NCBI GenBank assembly: GCA_023415935.1
Contig: JAEZIX010000113.1
Coordinates: 1 to 55,111, forward strand
From: Cyanobacteria bacterium OH_CDB_20
Lineage (GTDB): Bacteria; Cyanobacteriota; Vampirovibrionia; Gastranaerophilales; Gastranaerophilaceae
Direction: 5' to 3'
Length of the DNA stretch: 55,111 nucleotides
A model generated the notes under the pieces. The model ran no database searches. It was not told the origin of the DNA and was given only the letters and a program-made list of their open reading frames with translations. The first letter of the stretch is position 1. Every line of letters begins with the position of its first letter. Shown here piece after piece: positions 18,043 through 26,617 of this stretch. The position numbers and the translations under genes were made by a program.

Positions 18043-20016
18043 TTATTCTGTTGCAATAATCCAGCGTTCAATAATTTCTTCATCAATGCCATCTAAAAAC
18101 CTTGATGGCTTAGATAAAACCATGCCTGAAGCGTAGTCAAACATATCTATTGGATATGTGATATAGAGAAAGGTTTTAGCGCGTGTAATTGCAACATACA
18201 TAAGTCTTAATTCTTCATCAAGCTCTTCTTCTGAGTTAAAAGAATATGTTGAAGGGAAGCGCCCATCAACAGCTCCAATTATAAACACCGCTTTATATTC
18301 AAGTCCTTTTGCGCTATGAATTGTTGATATAGTTAAGAATTCATCTTTTTGTGCACCTTCTTCAACATCAGTTACAGAACTATCAGGAGGCTCAAGCGCT
18401 AAGTCTGATAAAAAGTCTTCAAGACTAGAATATCTTGACGCAAGATATTCAAAGTGCTCAAGGTCTTTTTGGCGTTTTGTGTAATCATCATATTTATCAA
18501 TTAAAATCGGCTCATAGTAAGCTAAAACTTGCTGAACTAGCTTAGCCGGATTAAAAACATCTTGCTTAGCTTCTCTAACAAGTTTTGTAAGCCTGATTAC
18601 AGCATCTGAATTCTTTGTAGGAACTTTGTCTTTTTCAGGGTTAAAACTCTTGTCTGTCAAAAGTGGAACTAGTTTATTAACAGTCTGCGCGCCGACTCCA
18701 TCAATTAAAAGCAAAATTCTGTTGTAGCTTATTATGTCTGAAGGATTTAAAATGACTCTTAAGTGAGCGATTATGTCTTTTACGTGTGCGGTTTCAACAA
18801 ATTTTAGCCCACCAAATTTCTTGTATGGGATATTCTTTTTTGCAAGCTCAATTTCAAGACTATATGTCATTCTTGCGCTTCTTGCTAAAACTGCAATGTC
18901 ATTTAAAGAAACATTTTCTTCTTCATAAAGCTCTAAAATTCTTTGAGTTATGAATTCAGCCTCAGTTTGAGCGTCAGTTGATGAGATAAGTGCAGGTTTT
19001 ATAGGGTTTTCGATAGTTGAAAACAATGTTTTCGAATATTTTTCTTTTGCTTTATCAATAACTTTGTTTGATAAAGCGAGAATATTTTGAGAACTTCTGT
19101 AATTTTGTTCGAGTTTAATAATTTTTGTATTTGCAAATATGTGAGGGAAATCAAGGATGTTCTTAAAATTTGCCCCTCTAAAAGAATAAATGCTTTGGGA
19201 ATCATCCCCAACAGCCATAACGTTATTGTGCTCAGAAGCTAAAAGTTCAATTATCTCAGCCTGAATTTTATTTGTATCCTGATACTCGTCAACAAGAATG
19301 TATTTATATTGATTTGAAAGTTTTTTTCTAACGCCTTCATTTGATTGCAAAAGGAGCTTCAAATACAAAAGCAGATCATCATAATCGAGAAGCGAATTTT
19401 TGCGTTTATATGCGGTATATTCAATTGAAATTTGATTGATTTTATCCAAACAATGCTCAAACTGTTTATACTCAGTTTCAATAATAGTCTGAGTATTCAA
19501 GTCTTTGTTAATTGCTTTTGAATAAATATCTAAAATAGTATGTTTTTTAGGAAAGCGCTTTTCTTGTTTCTCAATAACCTTACCCCTAATGTGGCTTATA
19601 ATATCTTCAGCATCAGACCTATCAAGGATTGTAAAGTTACTTTGAAGCTCTAAAAGGCTAGAATACTTCCTCAAAATCATATTAGAGAATGAATGGAATG
19701 TTCCACCGTGAACTTTCTCACACCTAGAATCAAGTACAAGAGAAGCTCTTGAAAGCATTTCGTCAGATGCTTTTTTTGTAAAAGTTAAAAGCAAAATATT
19801 TTCAGGCTTTACTCCGTCTTCAATTAGCCTTGCAACCCTATATGTAAGAGTCTTAGTCTTCCCTGAACCGGCGCCAGCTATGACAAGAATAGGTCCTTCT
19901 TTCTGAATTACAGCTTCAAACTGAGCAGGATTAAGCTCTTTTTCATAATCAATCTTATACGAAACTTGTGTATTCTGCTTTTTTAGAACATACTTTTTAA
20001 CAGTTAGATTTTCCAT
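18043..20016 (-). CDS. UvrD/PcrA-type superfamily 1 DNA helicase
   Basis: This 657-aa ATP-dependent 3'-5' helicase is of the repair and replication-restart type. Seen are the Q-motif region LNPAQFEAV, Walker A AGAGSGKTKTLTYR (47-60), motif II DEYQDTNKIQ, motif III GDDSQSIYSFRGA, motif IV QNYRSS, and motifs V/VI TIHSAKGLEYKAVF and LRLMYVAITRAK. It is about 60 residues shorter than typical PcrA. The reading frame extends upstream to 20145, but that part overlaps lptB and encodes an unlikely hydrophobic leader. The ATG at 20016 is preceded by TATAAT at exactly 6 nt, so I chose it. Confidence 0.92.
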   Translation of the reverse strand: MENLTVKKYVLKKQNTQVSYKIDYEKELNPAQFEAVIQKEGPILVIAGAGSGKTKTLTYRVARLIEDGVKPENILLLTFTKKASDEMLSRASLVLDSRCEKVHGGTFHSFSNMILRKYSSLLELQSNFTILDRSDAEDIISHIRGKVIEKQEKRFPKKHTILDIYSKAINKDLNTQTIIETEYKQFEHCLDKINQISIEYTAYKRKNSLLDYDDLLLYLKLLLQSNEGVRKKLSNQYKYILVDEYQDTNKIQAEIIELLASEHNNVMAVGDDSQSIYSFRGANFKNILDFPHIFANTKIIKLEQNYRSSQNILALSNKVIDKAKEKYSKTLFSTIENPIKPALISSTDAQTEAEFITQRILELYEEENVSLNDIAVLARSARMTYSLEIELAKKNIPYKKFGGLKFVETAHVKDIIAHLRVILNPSDIISYNRILLLIDGVGAQTVNKLVPLLTDKSFNPEKDKVPTKNSDAVIRLTKLVREAKQDVFNPAKLVQQVLAYYEPILIDKYDDYTKRQKDLEHFEYLASRYSSLEDFLSDLALEPPDSSVTDVEEGAQKDEFLTISTIHSAKGLEYKAVFIIGAVDGRFPSTYSFNSEEELDEELRLMYVAITRAKTFLYITYPIDMFDYASGMVLSKPSRFLDGIDEEIIERWIIATE

Positions 20017-20022
20017 AAGAAC

Positions 20023-20028
20023 ATTATA
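20023..20028 (-). promoter_or_regulatory. -10 box of the helicase gene, leaderless start
   Basis: TATAAT on the minus strand, then GTTCTT, then ATG. No ribosome site is seen. It lies back to back with the lptB promoter. Confidence 0.5.
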
Positions 20029-20047
20029 CACAGTTTTTTTTATTATT

Positions 20048-20056
20048 TGGTATAAT
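20048..20056 (+). promoter_or_regulatory. Extended -10 promoter of the lptB operon
   Basis: TGGTATAAT ends 22 nt before the lptB ATG at 20079, and AGGGGA gives the ribosome site. No convincing -35 is seen, as expected for an extended -10. Confidence 0.5.
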
Positions 20057-20078
20057 TGAAACAACATTAGGGGAAAAT

Positions 20079-20804
20079 ATGAAGATAAAAGCAGAGAATC
20101 TAATAAAAATATATAACGACAGAACAGTTGTAAATAATGTATCAATAGAAGTTAATAAAGGCGAAGTAGTAGGGCTTTTAGGTCCAAATGGTGCGGGTAA
20201 AACCACAACATTCTATATGGTTGTAGGCCTCGTTAAACCAAATTCAGGCAGAATTTTTCTTGATGATATAGAACTTACAAATCTTACAATGGATGTAAGA
20301 GCAAGGCATGGTCTTGGATATCTTCCGCAAGAGCCTTCTATATTTAGAAAATTGAGCGTTGAAGATAATATTAAACTTGTACTTGAAGTAAATGAAAAAC
20401 TCACAGCAGAAGAAAAAGAAGCAAAATTAGAAGAGCTTTTAGTTGAGTTCGGAATAGAAAAACTCAGAAAAGAAGCAGCTGTTTCACTCTCTGGTGGAGA
20501 AAGAAGAAGATGCGAACTCGCAAGAGCATTAGCAGCAAGCCCTGAGTTTATCTTGCTTGATGAACCTTTTACAGGTATTGACCCTATTGCAATCGGCGAA
20601 ATCAAAGAAACTATAAGGAAACTTTCAAACGAAAAAGGCTTAGGTGTACTTATCACAGACCACAACCCTAAAGCAACGCTTTCAATCACAGATAGAGCTT
20701 ATGTAATATTTGAAGGTAAAATAAAAATCCAAGGCAAAAGCGAAGAAATTGCAATCAATGAAGTTGCTAAAGAATTCTACTTAGGAAAGGATTTCACCTT
20801 ATAA
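20079..20804 (+). CDS. lptB: LPS export ABC transporter ATP-binding protein LptB
   Basis: This 241-aa ABC ATPase powers lipopolysaccharide extraction from the inner membrane. Walker A GPNGAGKTT is at 35-43, the signature LSGGERRRCELARAL at 137-151, Walker B FILLDEP at 157-163 followed by FTGIDPIA, and the H-loop LITDHN lies beyond. LptB is distinguished from generic ABC ATPases by the LSGGERRR-type signature and by the neighbouring permease. Length is as usual for LptB. The stop overlaps the ATG of the permease by one base, so the two are coupled. It implies a diderm envelope. Confidence 0.93.
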   Translation: MKIKAENLIKIYNDRTVVNNVSIEVNKGEVVGLLGPNGAGKTTTFYMVVGLVKPNSGRIFLDDIELTNLTMDVRARHGLGYLPQEPSIFRKLSVEDNIKLVLEVNEKLTAEEKEAKLEELLVEFGIEKLRKEAAVSLSGGERRRCELARALAASPEFILLDEPFTGIDPIAIGEIKETIRKLSNEKGLGVLITDHNPKATLSITDRAYVIFEGKIKIQGKSEEIAINEVAKEFYLGKDFTL

Positions 20805-21907
20805 TGCAAGTGAAATTGGTAGACAGATATTTATTCAAACAAGTATTATTTGCAGGTCTTACCTGCGTAATTTTATTCATGATAGTTTGGATTGCGCCTG
20901 AACTATTACTTAGAACCGTACAGAGAGTCCTAAGCGGCCAATACACAGTAAGAACCGGCTTTGACATAATAGTCTGCGAAATACCTAAAATACTTGGCAA
21001 CGCGCTTCCTGTCGGCATGCTTTTAGGCTCGTTATTCACTTTTGACAAACTAAGCAAAGACTTTGAACTCACTGTTTTTAGAGGCATAGGGATGTCATTT
21101 TGGAGAATTATTTCTCCAATAATAATTCTTGGAATGCTAACAGGTATTTTTTCATTCATAATACACGACACAATGATTCCTGTAACATCATCAAAACTTA
21201 ACGGCATAAAACACGAAAACCCTGAATCGCATTTCGTTTTCCCTGTAAAAGATGACAACGGAAAAATGCAAAAAATAATAATAGTATCAAACTTTGACAA
21301 TACAAAAATAAAAGATGTAATAGTACTAAATTTCTTTGCCTCTGACGCGCCAGGAGAAAGCGTTTTAAGAAGCATCTACCGCTCAGATTATGCAACTTAT
21401 AAAGATGGACAATGGGTATTAAATGAAACTGTAAACTACGGCATAAGTAAACAAGGCGTATTTAAAGAAATAGATACCTTCCATCAAATACCTATTCTAA
21501 AAGGTGATAGAGCCGATAGAGCATATAAATTGATGATGTATTCAGTTAAAAGAGACAGAGAACTTACAAATGCAAAGATGTTTGACTACATAACTCTATT
21601 AAAAAAAGAATCAATGGACGATGAATTCAGATTTATGATGAATAAGTATCTACAAAGATATTCTCATGCAATTATGTGTGTTTTATTTGCAATTTTTGGT
21701 TGCCTACTTGGTTTTTCTCAGCCGAGAGAACAAAGACTTATCGGCTTTACAGTAGCTGTTGCCACAATATTTTTATATTATATAACAATGCCATTTTTTG
21801 ATATGCTTGCAGAAAAAGGTCTTGCAAGCCCGATTATAACATCATTTGTTCAACCGGTTGCAATAATTGCAGCTATAATATGGTTAAAGAAACAGAAGGA
21901 TTTATAA
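20804..21907 (+). CDS. LptF/LptG-family LPS export permease (YjgP/YjgQ)
   Basis: This 367-aa membrane protein starts with DRYLFKQVLFAGLTCVILF, typical of LptF/G. Three N-terminal hydrophobic segments (about 14-33, 62-80 and 98-122) are followed by a periplasmic beta-jellyroll region (about 123-275) and three C-terminal segments (about 285-365). Proteobacteria have two genes, whereas Cyanobacteria and relatives have one, and only one is seen here. It works with LptB at the inner membrane. The gene starts within the lptB stop codon and ends 1 nt before the next gene. Confidence 0.88.
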   Translation: MQVKLVDRYLFKQVLFAGLTCVILFMIVWIAPELLLRTVQRVLSGQYTVRTGFDIIVCEIPKILGNALPVGMLLGSLFTFDKLSKDFELTVFRGIGMSFWRIISPIIILGMLTGIFSFIIHDTMIPVTSSKLNGIKHENPESHFVFPVKDDNGKMQKIIIVSNFDNTKIKDVIVLNFFASDAPGESVLRSIYRSDYATYKDGQWVLNETVNYGISKQGVFKEIDTFHQIPILKGDRADRAYKLMMYSVKRDRELTNAKMFDYITLLKKESMDDEFRFMMNKYLQRYSHAIMCVLFAIFGCLLGFSQPREQRLIGFTVAVATIFLYYITMPFFDMLAEKGLASPIITSFVQPVAIIAAIIWLKKQKDL

Positions 21908-21908
21908 G

Positions 21909-22802
21909 ATGAAAAAAATATTTTTATTAATACTTACAGCCTTTTTATGCACTGGTATAACATTTGCAGCAGAAAATAAAGCTGTAGATGATTCAAAAAC
22001 AGAAGTTAAAACTGAACAAAAAATAGAGCAGCCAACCAAGCCAGAAACTAAAGCTCTAAGAGACTATTCAGCTATTTCAGTTATGACACCTGTTAAAGGA
22101 ATTTATGTTTTTAAAATTGACACAAAAAAGTTAAAAGGTCAAGTTTTACCTTATTATGAAGTCCACTTGAAAACAAATAGAGAAATCTATGACTCAACAA
22201 AGGCTTTACTTGTTGTAAACGCCGGTTTCTTCGACCCGAGCAATGAACAAACCGTTTCATACGTAACAAAAGACTACGCAGAATGCCTTGACCCTCACAG
22301 AAATAACAACTTAATGCAAAATGAGGCTCTAAAACCATACTTACCTAAAATATTAAATCGTTCAGAATTTAGAGTATTAGAAAAAAATGGCGAAATAAAA
22401 TATGATATAGCTCAACACAATGACAAACCTGAATGCGGATATCATATAAAACACTCAATTCAAGCAGGCCCAATGCTTTTACCTTCAGCTAAACTTGAAG
22501 AAGAATTCTTTATCCTTAAAAAAGACGGAAAAATTGTAAGCGAATCAGCATCTGCCCTAAAACCATATGCAAGAACTGCAATCGGAATAAAAAATGATAA
22601 TATTTATATACTAATATTTACAACTGAACACCCTGCAACACTTGAAGATGTAGCTAAATTCGGAGAATGCATGGAACTTGAAAAACTAATGGCATTTGAT
22701 GGTGGCGGCTCAACATCAATAGATACGGACGATTTACACATCATCTCTGACAAAAATGATACAGGAAGAAGACTAAAATCATTCTTGCTCATAACCGAGT
22801 AA
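21909..22802 (+). CDS. Secreted phosphodiester glycosidase-like protein (NAGPA/DUF2233 family)
   Basis: This 297-aa protein has a signal peptide (about 1-20, MKKIFLLILTAFLCTGITFA) and a Lys/Glu/Thr-rich linker to about 50. The NAGPA-type domain then shows VVNAGFFDP (about 98-106), HSIQAGPMLLP (about 179-189), ARTAIGI (about 216) and LMAFDGGGSTSI near 256-267, the signature of the family. The fold is known for phosphodiester alpha-GlcNAcase and related cell-wall enzymes. It is the third gene of the lptB operon (1-nt gap; AGGA site in the permease end), so it likely acts on envelope glycans. Substrate is unknown. Confidence 0.85.
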   Translation: MKKIFLLILTAFLCTGITFAAENKAVDDSKTEVKTEQKIEQPTKPETKALRDYSAISVMTPVKGIYVFKIDTKKLKGQVLPYYEVHLKTNREIYDSTKALLVVNAGFFDPSNEQTVSYVTKDYAECLDPHRNNNLMQNEALKPYLPKILNRSEFRVLEKNGEIKYDIAQHNDKPECGYHIKHSIQAGPMLLPSAKLEEEFFILKKDGKIVSESASALKPYARTAIGIKNDNIYILIFTTEHPATLEDVAKFGECMELEKLMAFDGGGSTSIDTDDLHIISDKNDTGRRLKSFLLITE

Positions 22803-22869
22803 CTTGATTGAAACGCTTATTTGTATTACTCTTTTAATTATGTAACGAGTCAAAAGAGAGGAATTAATT

Positions 22870-23967
22870 ATGCTAAGAGCAGGTATTGTAGGATTACCGA
22901 ATGTAGGGAAATCAACACTTTTTAACGCCCTCACATCATCAAAAAATGCTCAAAGTGCAAATTATCCTTTCTGTACAATCGAGCCAAACGTTGGAGTTGT
23001 AATGGTCCCTGATGAAAGGCTCCACATACTTCAAGACCTTGTAAAAACACAAACCGTTATCCCTACAGCAATTGAATTTGTTGACATCGCTGGTCTTGTA
23101 AAAGGCGCAAGCCAAGGTGAAGGCCTAGGAAATCAATTCTTACATAACATAAGAGAAGTTGACGCAATAATTCAGGTTGTAAGGTGTTTTGACGATGAAA
23201 ACACAGTTCACGTATCGGGAAAAGTTGATCCGGTAAGTGATATCGAAACAATCAATACCGAACTAGCTCTTGCAGATATGGCTTCAATTGAAAAAAGAAC
23301 CGCAAAATTACTTAAACAAGTAAAAAGCGGTGATAAAGAAGCTATTTTAGAAAACGCAGTTCTTACAAAAATAATGAACCTTCTTGAAGCAGGTACTTTT
23401 ATTAATATTAATGAACATTTTGAAGGTGATGAGCTTGAAGTTGTTAAAAAATCACACTTTATGAGCATAAAACCTGTCATCTATGCTGCAAATGTTTCAG
23501 AAAATGACATCGCAACAGGCAACGAATATGTTGAAAGAGTAAGAGAATACGCTAAAACTCACGGCGCTGAAGTCGTTGTAATATCTGCAAAGATTGAAGA
23601 AGAACTAGCTGAGCTTACAAAAGAAGAAGCAAAAGAATTCTTAGAAGGCTTTGGAGTAACAGACTCCGGCATCGAAAAAATGATAAAATCAGTTTATAAA
23701 CTTTTAAACCTAAGAACTTATATAACAGCAGGTGAAAAAGAAGTAAGAGCCTGGACTATTACAGCTGGAATGAAAGCACCTCAAGCAGCCGGCGTTATCC
23801 ACACAGACTTTGAAAAAGGCTTTATTCGTGCAGAAGTAACGGGCTATGAAGATTTTATAAAATGCGGCTCTTATACAGTTGCAAAAGAAAAAGGCTTAAC
23901 TAGACTTGAAGGCAAAGACTACGTTGTTCAAGACGGAGATCTAATGCATTTTAGATTTAACGTTTAG
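22870..23967 (+). CDS. ychF: Ribosome-associated P-loop ATPase/GTPase YchF (OLA1/Obg-related)
   Basis: This 365-aa protein has the usual length. Walker A GLPNVGKST is at 8-16, the switch region DIAGLVKGASQGEGLGNQFL lies near 73-92, the specificity loop reads NVSE rather than NKxD (which gives YchF its ATP preference), and a C-terminal TGS domain ends GDLMHFRFNV. GAGAGGA lies 8 nt before the ATG. It is monocistronic by spacing. The gene remnant on the opposite strand overlaps its last 27 bp. Confidence 0.95.
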   Translation: MLRAGIVGLPNVGKSTLFNALTSSKNAQSANYPFCTIEPNVGVVMVPDERLHILQDLVKTQTVIPTAIEFVDIAGLVKGASQGEGLGNQFLHNIREVDAIIQVVRCFDDENTVHVSGKVDPVSDIETINTELALADMASIEKRTAKLLKQVKSGDKEAILENAVLTKIMNLLEAGTFININEHFEGDELEVVKKSHFMSIKPVIYAANVSENDIATGNEYVERVREYAKTHGAEVVVISAKIEEELAELTKEEAKEFLEGFGVTDSGIEKMIKSVYKLLNLRTYITAGEKEVRAWTITAGMKAPQAAGVIHTDFEKGFIRAEVTGYEDFIKCGSYTVAKEKGLTRLEGKDYVVQDGDLMHFRFNV

Positions 23968-24186
23968 CAAATCAGTTAACATTGCTGACAAAGAGTTCAA
24001 GTCAAACTTTTCACTCAAAATTTCTTTAATTCTGTCTTCCAGCAAAAACATTGTTGTAGATTCACACTCTTCAGGCAATTTGCTGCCATTTGTAATTGAA
24101 TTTTCAATCATCTCATTATAGTTTTTTCTCGTGCTTCTAAACCCAAATTTATAATAAAAAGGAACAGGAGACCCAAAATTATAATC
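23941..24186 (-). pseudogene. GNAT acetyltransferase C-terminal remnant abutting a tRNA
   Basis: An open frame of 81 codons runs from the tRNA 3' end to a TAG inside ychF. The translation begins DYNFGSPVPFYYKFGFRS, which matches the last motif of GNAT acetyltransferases ([ED]xxFYxKxGFR, end of the acetyl-CoA fold), followed by a helical tail ending LTDLLNVKSKMH. The N-terminal two-thirds of a GNAT domain are missing; their place is taken by the tRNA gene. The only in-frame ATG, before IENSITNG, would give 56 residues and no fold. I infer a truncated gene left by recombination or integration at the tRNA. Confidence 0.6.
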
Positions 24187-24195
24187 ATGACAAAA

Positions 24196-24269
24196 TACGC
24201 TCGATGGGAGTCGAACCCACGTCTAAAGACTTCGGAGATCTTTGCTCTATCCATCTAAGCTACGAGCGC
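24196..24269 (-). tRNA. tRNA-Arg, anticodon CCG
   Basis: The 74-nt cloverleaf folds fully. The acceptor stem is GCGCTCG with CGAGCGT (one G-T pair). The D stem is GCTT/GAGC and the anticodon stem AAGAT/GTCTT, with loop CTCCGAA placing CCG at 34-36. The T arm is GTGGG-TTCGACT-CCCAT and the discriminator is A. CCA is not encoded. It reads the rare codon CGG. The 5' end lies 3 nt after the stop of the upstream 108-aa gene, so the tRNA is probably cut from a shared transcript. Confidence 0.95.
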
Positions 24270-24272
24270 AAA

Positions 24273-24599
24273 TTAGGAATTTAAGGAAACACAAATTCCT
24301 TCCATGATATTTTTGTAATCTTCATCTGGCAAAGTAGAAACTATTTTAAGAGCCATACCTAAATCAGTATTTTTATCATACCATCTGCGAGAATTTTCAG
24401 ACTGGTAAAGTCCCAAAGCACGTTGTACACCTATACTTAGAGGCAAAGACTCTTGTTCTTTTTTTATTGTCTTTATAGAGTTTGCAATATTAATAATATC
24501 TTTTGATATAGCTAACCTTGAATTTTCATCAAGATCTTTAATCAGCTTCATCGCAAGATTAGTTTTTGTATTTTTATCGTACCATCTACGTGTTTCCAA
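24273..24599 (-). CDS. Small hypothetical protein with internal duplication (RRWYDKN repeats)
   Basis: This 108-aa protein is made of two similar units, each starting RRWYDKNT (4-11 and 71-78) and followed by an amphipathic helix (NLAMKLIKDL and GMALKIVSTL). No membrane segment or signal peptide. I do not recognise the family. The start is TTG, supported by GAGGGAG 8 nt upstream and a good promoter. The tRNA-Arg gene follows 3 nt after the stop. The repeat unit may be a small helical binding module. Confidence 0.7.
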   Translation of the reverse strand: METRRWYDKNTKTNLAMKLIKDLDENSRLAISKDIINIANSIKTIKKEQESLPLSIGVQRALGLYQSENSRRWYDKNTDLGMALKIVSTLPDEDYKNIMEGICVSLNS

Positions 24600-24635
24600 A
24601 CCAAACGCTCCCTCTAGTAATAGTTTTATATTTAC

Positions 24636-24664
24636 ATTATAAAATTATTTTACACATATTGCAA
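24636..24664 (-). promoter_or_regulatory. Sigma70-type promoter for the 108-aa gene and tRNA-Arg
   Basis: On the minus strand TTGCAA (24659-24664), a 17-nt spacer and TATAAT (24636-24641). It would drive the small gene and the tRNA together. Confidence 0.65.
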
Positions 24665-24668
24665 TTTA

Positions 24669-25304
24669 TTAAATTTTGATAATACCTGAAAATGCTTTAC
24701 TGTTTTGGAAAACTTGAGGATTTGCAAACAATTTTGGATTTGAAGGGAAAGTCTCCTTATGAGCTAATTTTTCTTGTTTTTGGAGTGCTTTATAGGCCAT
24801 TTTATTTTTCAAAATTGGAGTTACAATATTGCAAGAAATTATTGAAGCAAGAATTGTAGCAGCAGTTGCTACACCTGGTTTTTTAAAGAAAGGTTCTAAA
24901 TTGATATCAGGTTTTACTTCTTTCATATAGCCAACAACATTTTTTCCAAGGCTCTTAGCTTTAGCATATAAATCGTCGATTGAGCTGAAGTGATTTTCTT
25001 TAGCAAAATTTTCTATAATAGGCTTTGTTTCTTTAGTAAGAATTTTGCCTTTCTTATAAAGTGATTCTGTAATTGCAGAAAGGGATGATGTGAATAATAC
25101 GTACAAACCGATATTACAAATGCCTTCATTTTTTTCTTGTGCATAAAGAAATTTTTTCTTATCAGGAGTAAGTTTTTTATTACTTTTGATGCCTGCAAGC
25201 TGAGCAAGCATACTTACAAACCAACCAAAAGCTCCTAGAACAATCAATGGTGCATTATTAGAATTACTTCTTTTATATAATCCGCTCAATAGTTTGGAGA
25301 ACAT
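24669..25304 (-). CDS. Hypothetical membrane protein, second of a coupled pair
   Basis: This 211-aa protein has hydrophobic segments at about 18-37, 64-80 and 148-165, joined by Lys/Glu-rich parts. The C-terminus is Pro/Asn/Phe-rich. The ATG overlaps the stop of the upstream partner (TAATG), so the two are translated together. The family is unknown. A lineage-specific integral membrane pair is the best description; a channel, anchor or envelope subunit are all possible. Confidence 0.7.
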   Translation of the reverse strand: MFSKLLSGLYKRSNSNNAPLIVLGAFGWFVSMLAQLAGIKSNKKLTPDKKKFLYAQEKNEGICNIGLYVLFTSSLSAITESLYKKGKILTKETKPIIENFAKENHFSSIDDLYAKAKSLGKNVVGYMKEVKPDINLEPFFKKPGVATAATILASIISCNIVTPILKNKMAYKALQKQEKLAHKETFPSNPKLFANPQVFQNSKAFSGIIKI

Positions 25305-25816
25305 TAGTTTCTCTCCTTTCTATGAGTAGCATGTTTATAGAATAAGTTGGTTAAATGCTTAGTTACAGGTGCATCCCAAAGATAATTTGTTAAAACCATA
25401 ACAAAACTTGCAACAAAAGTACCGACTGTATTCCCGAATACTGCAGTCTTATGTTCAGAAATTTCTTTAACAGCTGATTTCATTAAATTATCTGGATTTA
25501 AGATCGATTTAGCACTCCTCATTCTTGATGCAATTATATCATTACAGGCTTTTCTGATAGTAAAGCCGCTAGCCGTTCCAGCCAAGATTTTTGCAAAAGT
25601 TTTACTTATCGCAAGTGTTTTTTGATCTTCATTTGCATTTGGATTTGTAGCTTCAATAATCGGCATTGATATTAATGCCGTAGAACCTAATATCAAACGC
25701 TGTTGTGGTGATCTTATCGCAGTCCCTGCAACATCAACGATTTTTCCTGCAACATTTGATGACAAATCTATATAAGGTTTAATCTTCATTCCCATAGTGT
25801 AAAACTTTCTTAGCAA
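25304..25816 (-). CDS. Hypothetical membrane protein, first of a coupled pair
   Basis: The frame is open from 25834, but its first codons TTG AGG AGG are the ribosome site itself. The strong GAGGAGG then sits 8 nt before a TTG at 25816, which I take as the start (170 aa; another choice is the ATG at 25795). Hydrophobic segments lie at about 40-55 and 130-150. The remainder is helical and basic. I do not recognise the family. Confidence 0.65.
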   Translation of the reverse strand: MLRKFYTMGMKIKPYIDLSSNVAGKIVDVAGTAIRSPQQRLILGSTALISMPIIEATNPNANEDQKTLAISKTFAKILAGTASGFTIRKACNDIIASRMRSAKSILNPDNLMKSAVKEISEHKTAVFGNTVGTFVASFVMVLTNYLWDAPVTKHLTNLFYKHATHRKERN

Positions 25817-25892
25817 ATTTATAAACCTCCTCAAAAAAAATTGTTGCTAAAATATAACAAAATATGTGCAAACCTTTACAAAATTAATATAT

Positions 25893-25923
25893 TTGACATT
25901 AAATTCGCTTTTTGTATTACAAT
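25893..25923 (+). promoter_or_regulatory. Promoter of the 217-aa hypothetical gene
   Basis: Consensus TTGACA (25893-25898) is followed by a -10 region TATTACAAT (25915-25923). Choosing TATTAC gives a 16-nt spacer, TACAAT 19 nt. The ATG lies at 25947 after AAGGAG. Confidence 0.55.
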
Positions 25924-25946
25924 TGTAAAAATAAAGGAGTTTTATA

Positions 25947-26600
25947 ATGAAGGTTTCTGCAGTCACACCAAGAATAAGCTCAATGAAAACAAAAAACTAC
26001 TCTCCAAATTTTAAAAAGGTGTATTACTATAACCTAAATAAGTTTATGAATGAAATATTTGTCATCAGAGATAATGATGAAAAATTGCTGAATCACGATT
26101 ATTTTGTGTCTAAATTTAAAGTAAATATGCAAGAAACAGCGGATAAATCACCTGATATTGCAATGCACGTAGAATCAAGTGACTATTACCATCTAACATT
26201 CAGTTTTGAACTTGAAGAAGACTACCAAAAAAGAGGTTGGTTATCTAAAACTCCTAAAACATCTAACCTTCCTATTGGATTTACAGTAGATAGATCATCA
26301 ATAATGTATGCATATTCTAGTGATTACATTCTCAATGGCTTACCAAAAGAAGTTGAACAAGCATGTGAAAAGGTAAGAGAAGTTGAACAAGCAAGAAAAA
26401 AATGCGAGAGAGAACATCCTAATTTAGATAAAAAAGCAATTAACCAAATGCTTGTAGCAGACTATTATCCATATCGTAGCGAGACCAGCAAGAGAATTAA
26501 AGCAGCGCTTGATGAATTTGATACTTACTGTCGTAAAAACATACACCATGACGAAGAGCCTGGCCCTGACCCAACTTGGATTACCGGATTCTTTCCATAA
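25947..26600 (+). CDS. Hypothetical protein with N-terminal leader
   Basis: This 217-aa soluble protein is unrecognised. It begins MKVSAVTPRISSM and continues to YSPNFKKVYYY, resembling the leader style of other unknown proteins here. The middle (about 60-115) looks beta-rich, the next part (about 130-165) has a Glu/Lys/Cys-rich helix with a near-repeat (EVEQACEKVRE / EVEQARKKCER), and the C-terminus ends EPGPDPTWITGFFP. AAGGAG lies 8 nt before the ATG. It converges on the RNase P RNA gene with 17 bp between. Confidence 0.7.
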   Translation: MKVSAVTPRISSMKTKNYSPNFKKVYYYNLNKFMNEIFVIRDNDEKLLNHDYFVSKFKVNMQETADKSPDIAMHVESSDYYHLTFSFELEEDYQKRGWLSKTPKTSNLPIGFTVDRSSIMYAYSSDYILNGLPKEVEQACEKVREVEQARKKCEREHPNLDKKAINQMLVADYYPYRSETSKRIKAALDEFDTYCRKNIHHDEEPGPDPTWITGFFP

Positions 26601-26617
26601 AAAAACAATAAAAAGAA

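Noticed and set aside
20017..20145. 43-codon N-terminal extension of the helicase
   Set aside because: Hydrophobic leader unlike helicases, overlapping lptB and both promoters. The ATG at 20016 is preceded by a -10 box.
20213..20689. Minus-strand frame of 158 codons inside lptB
   Set aside because: Ser-rich shadow of an ABC transporter gene in another frame, with no ribosome site.
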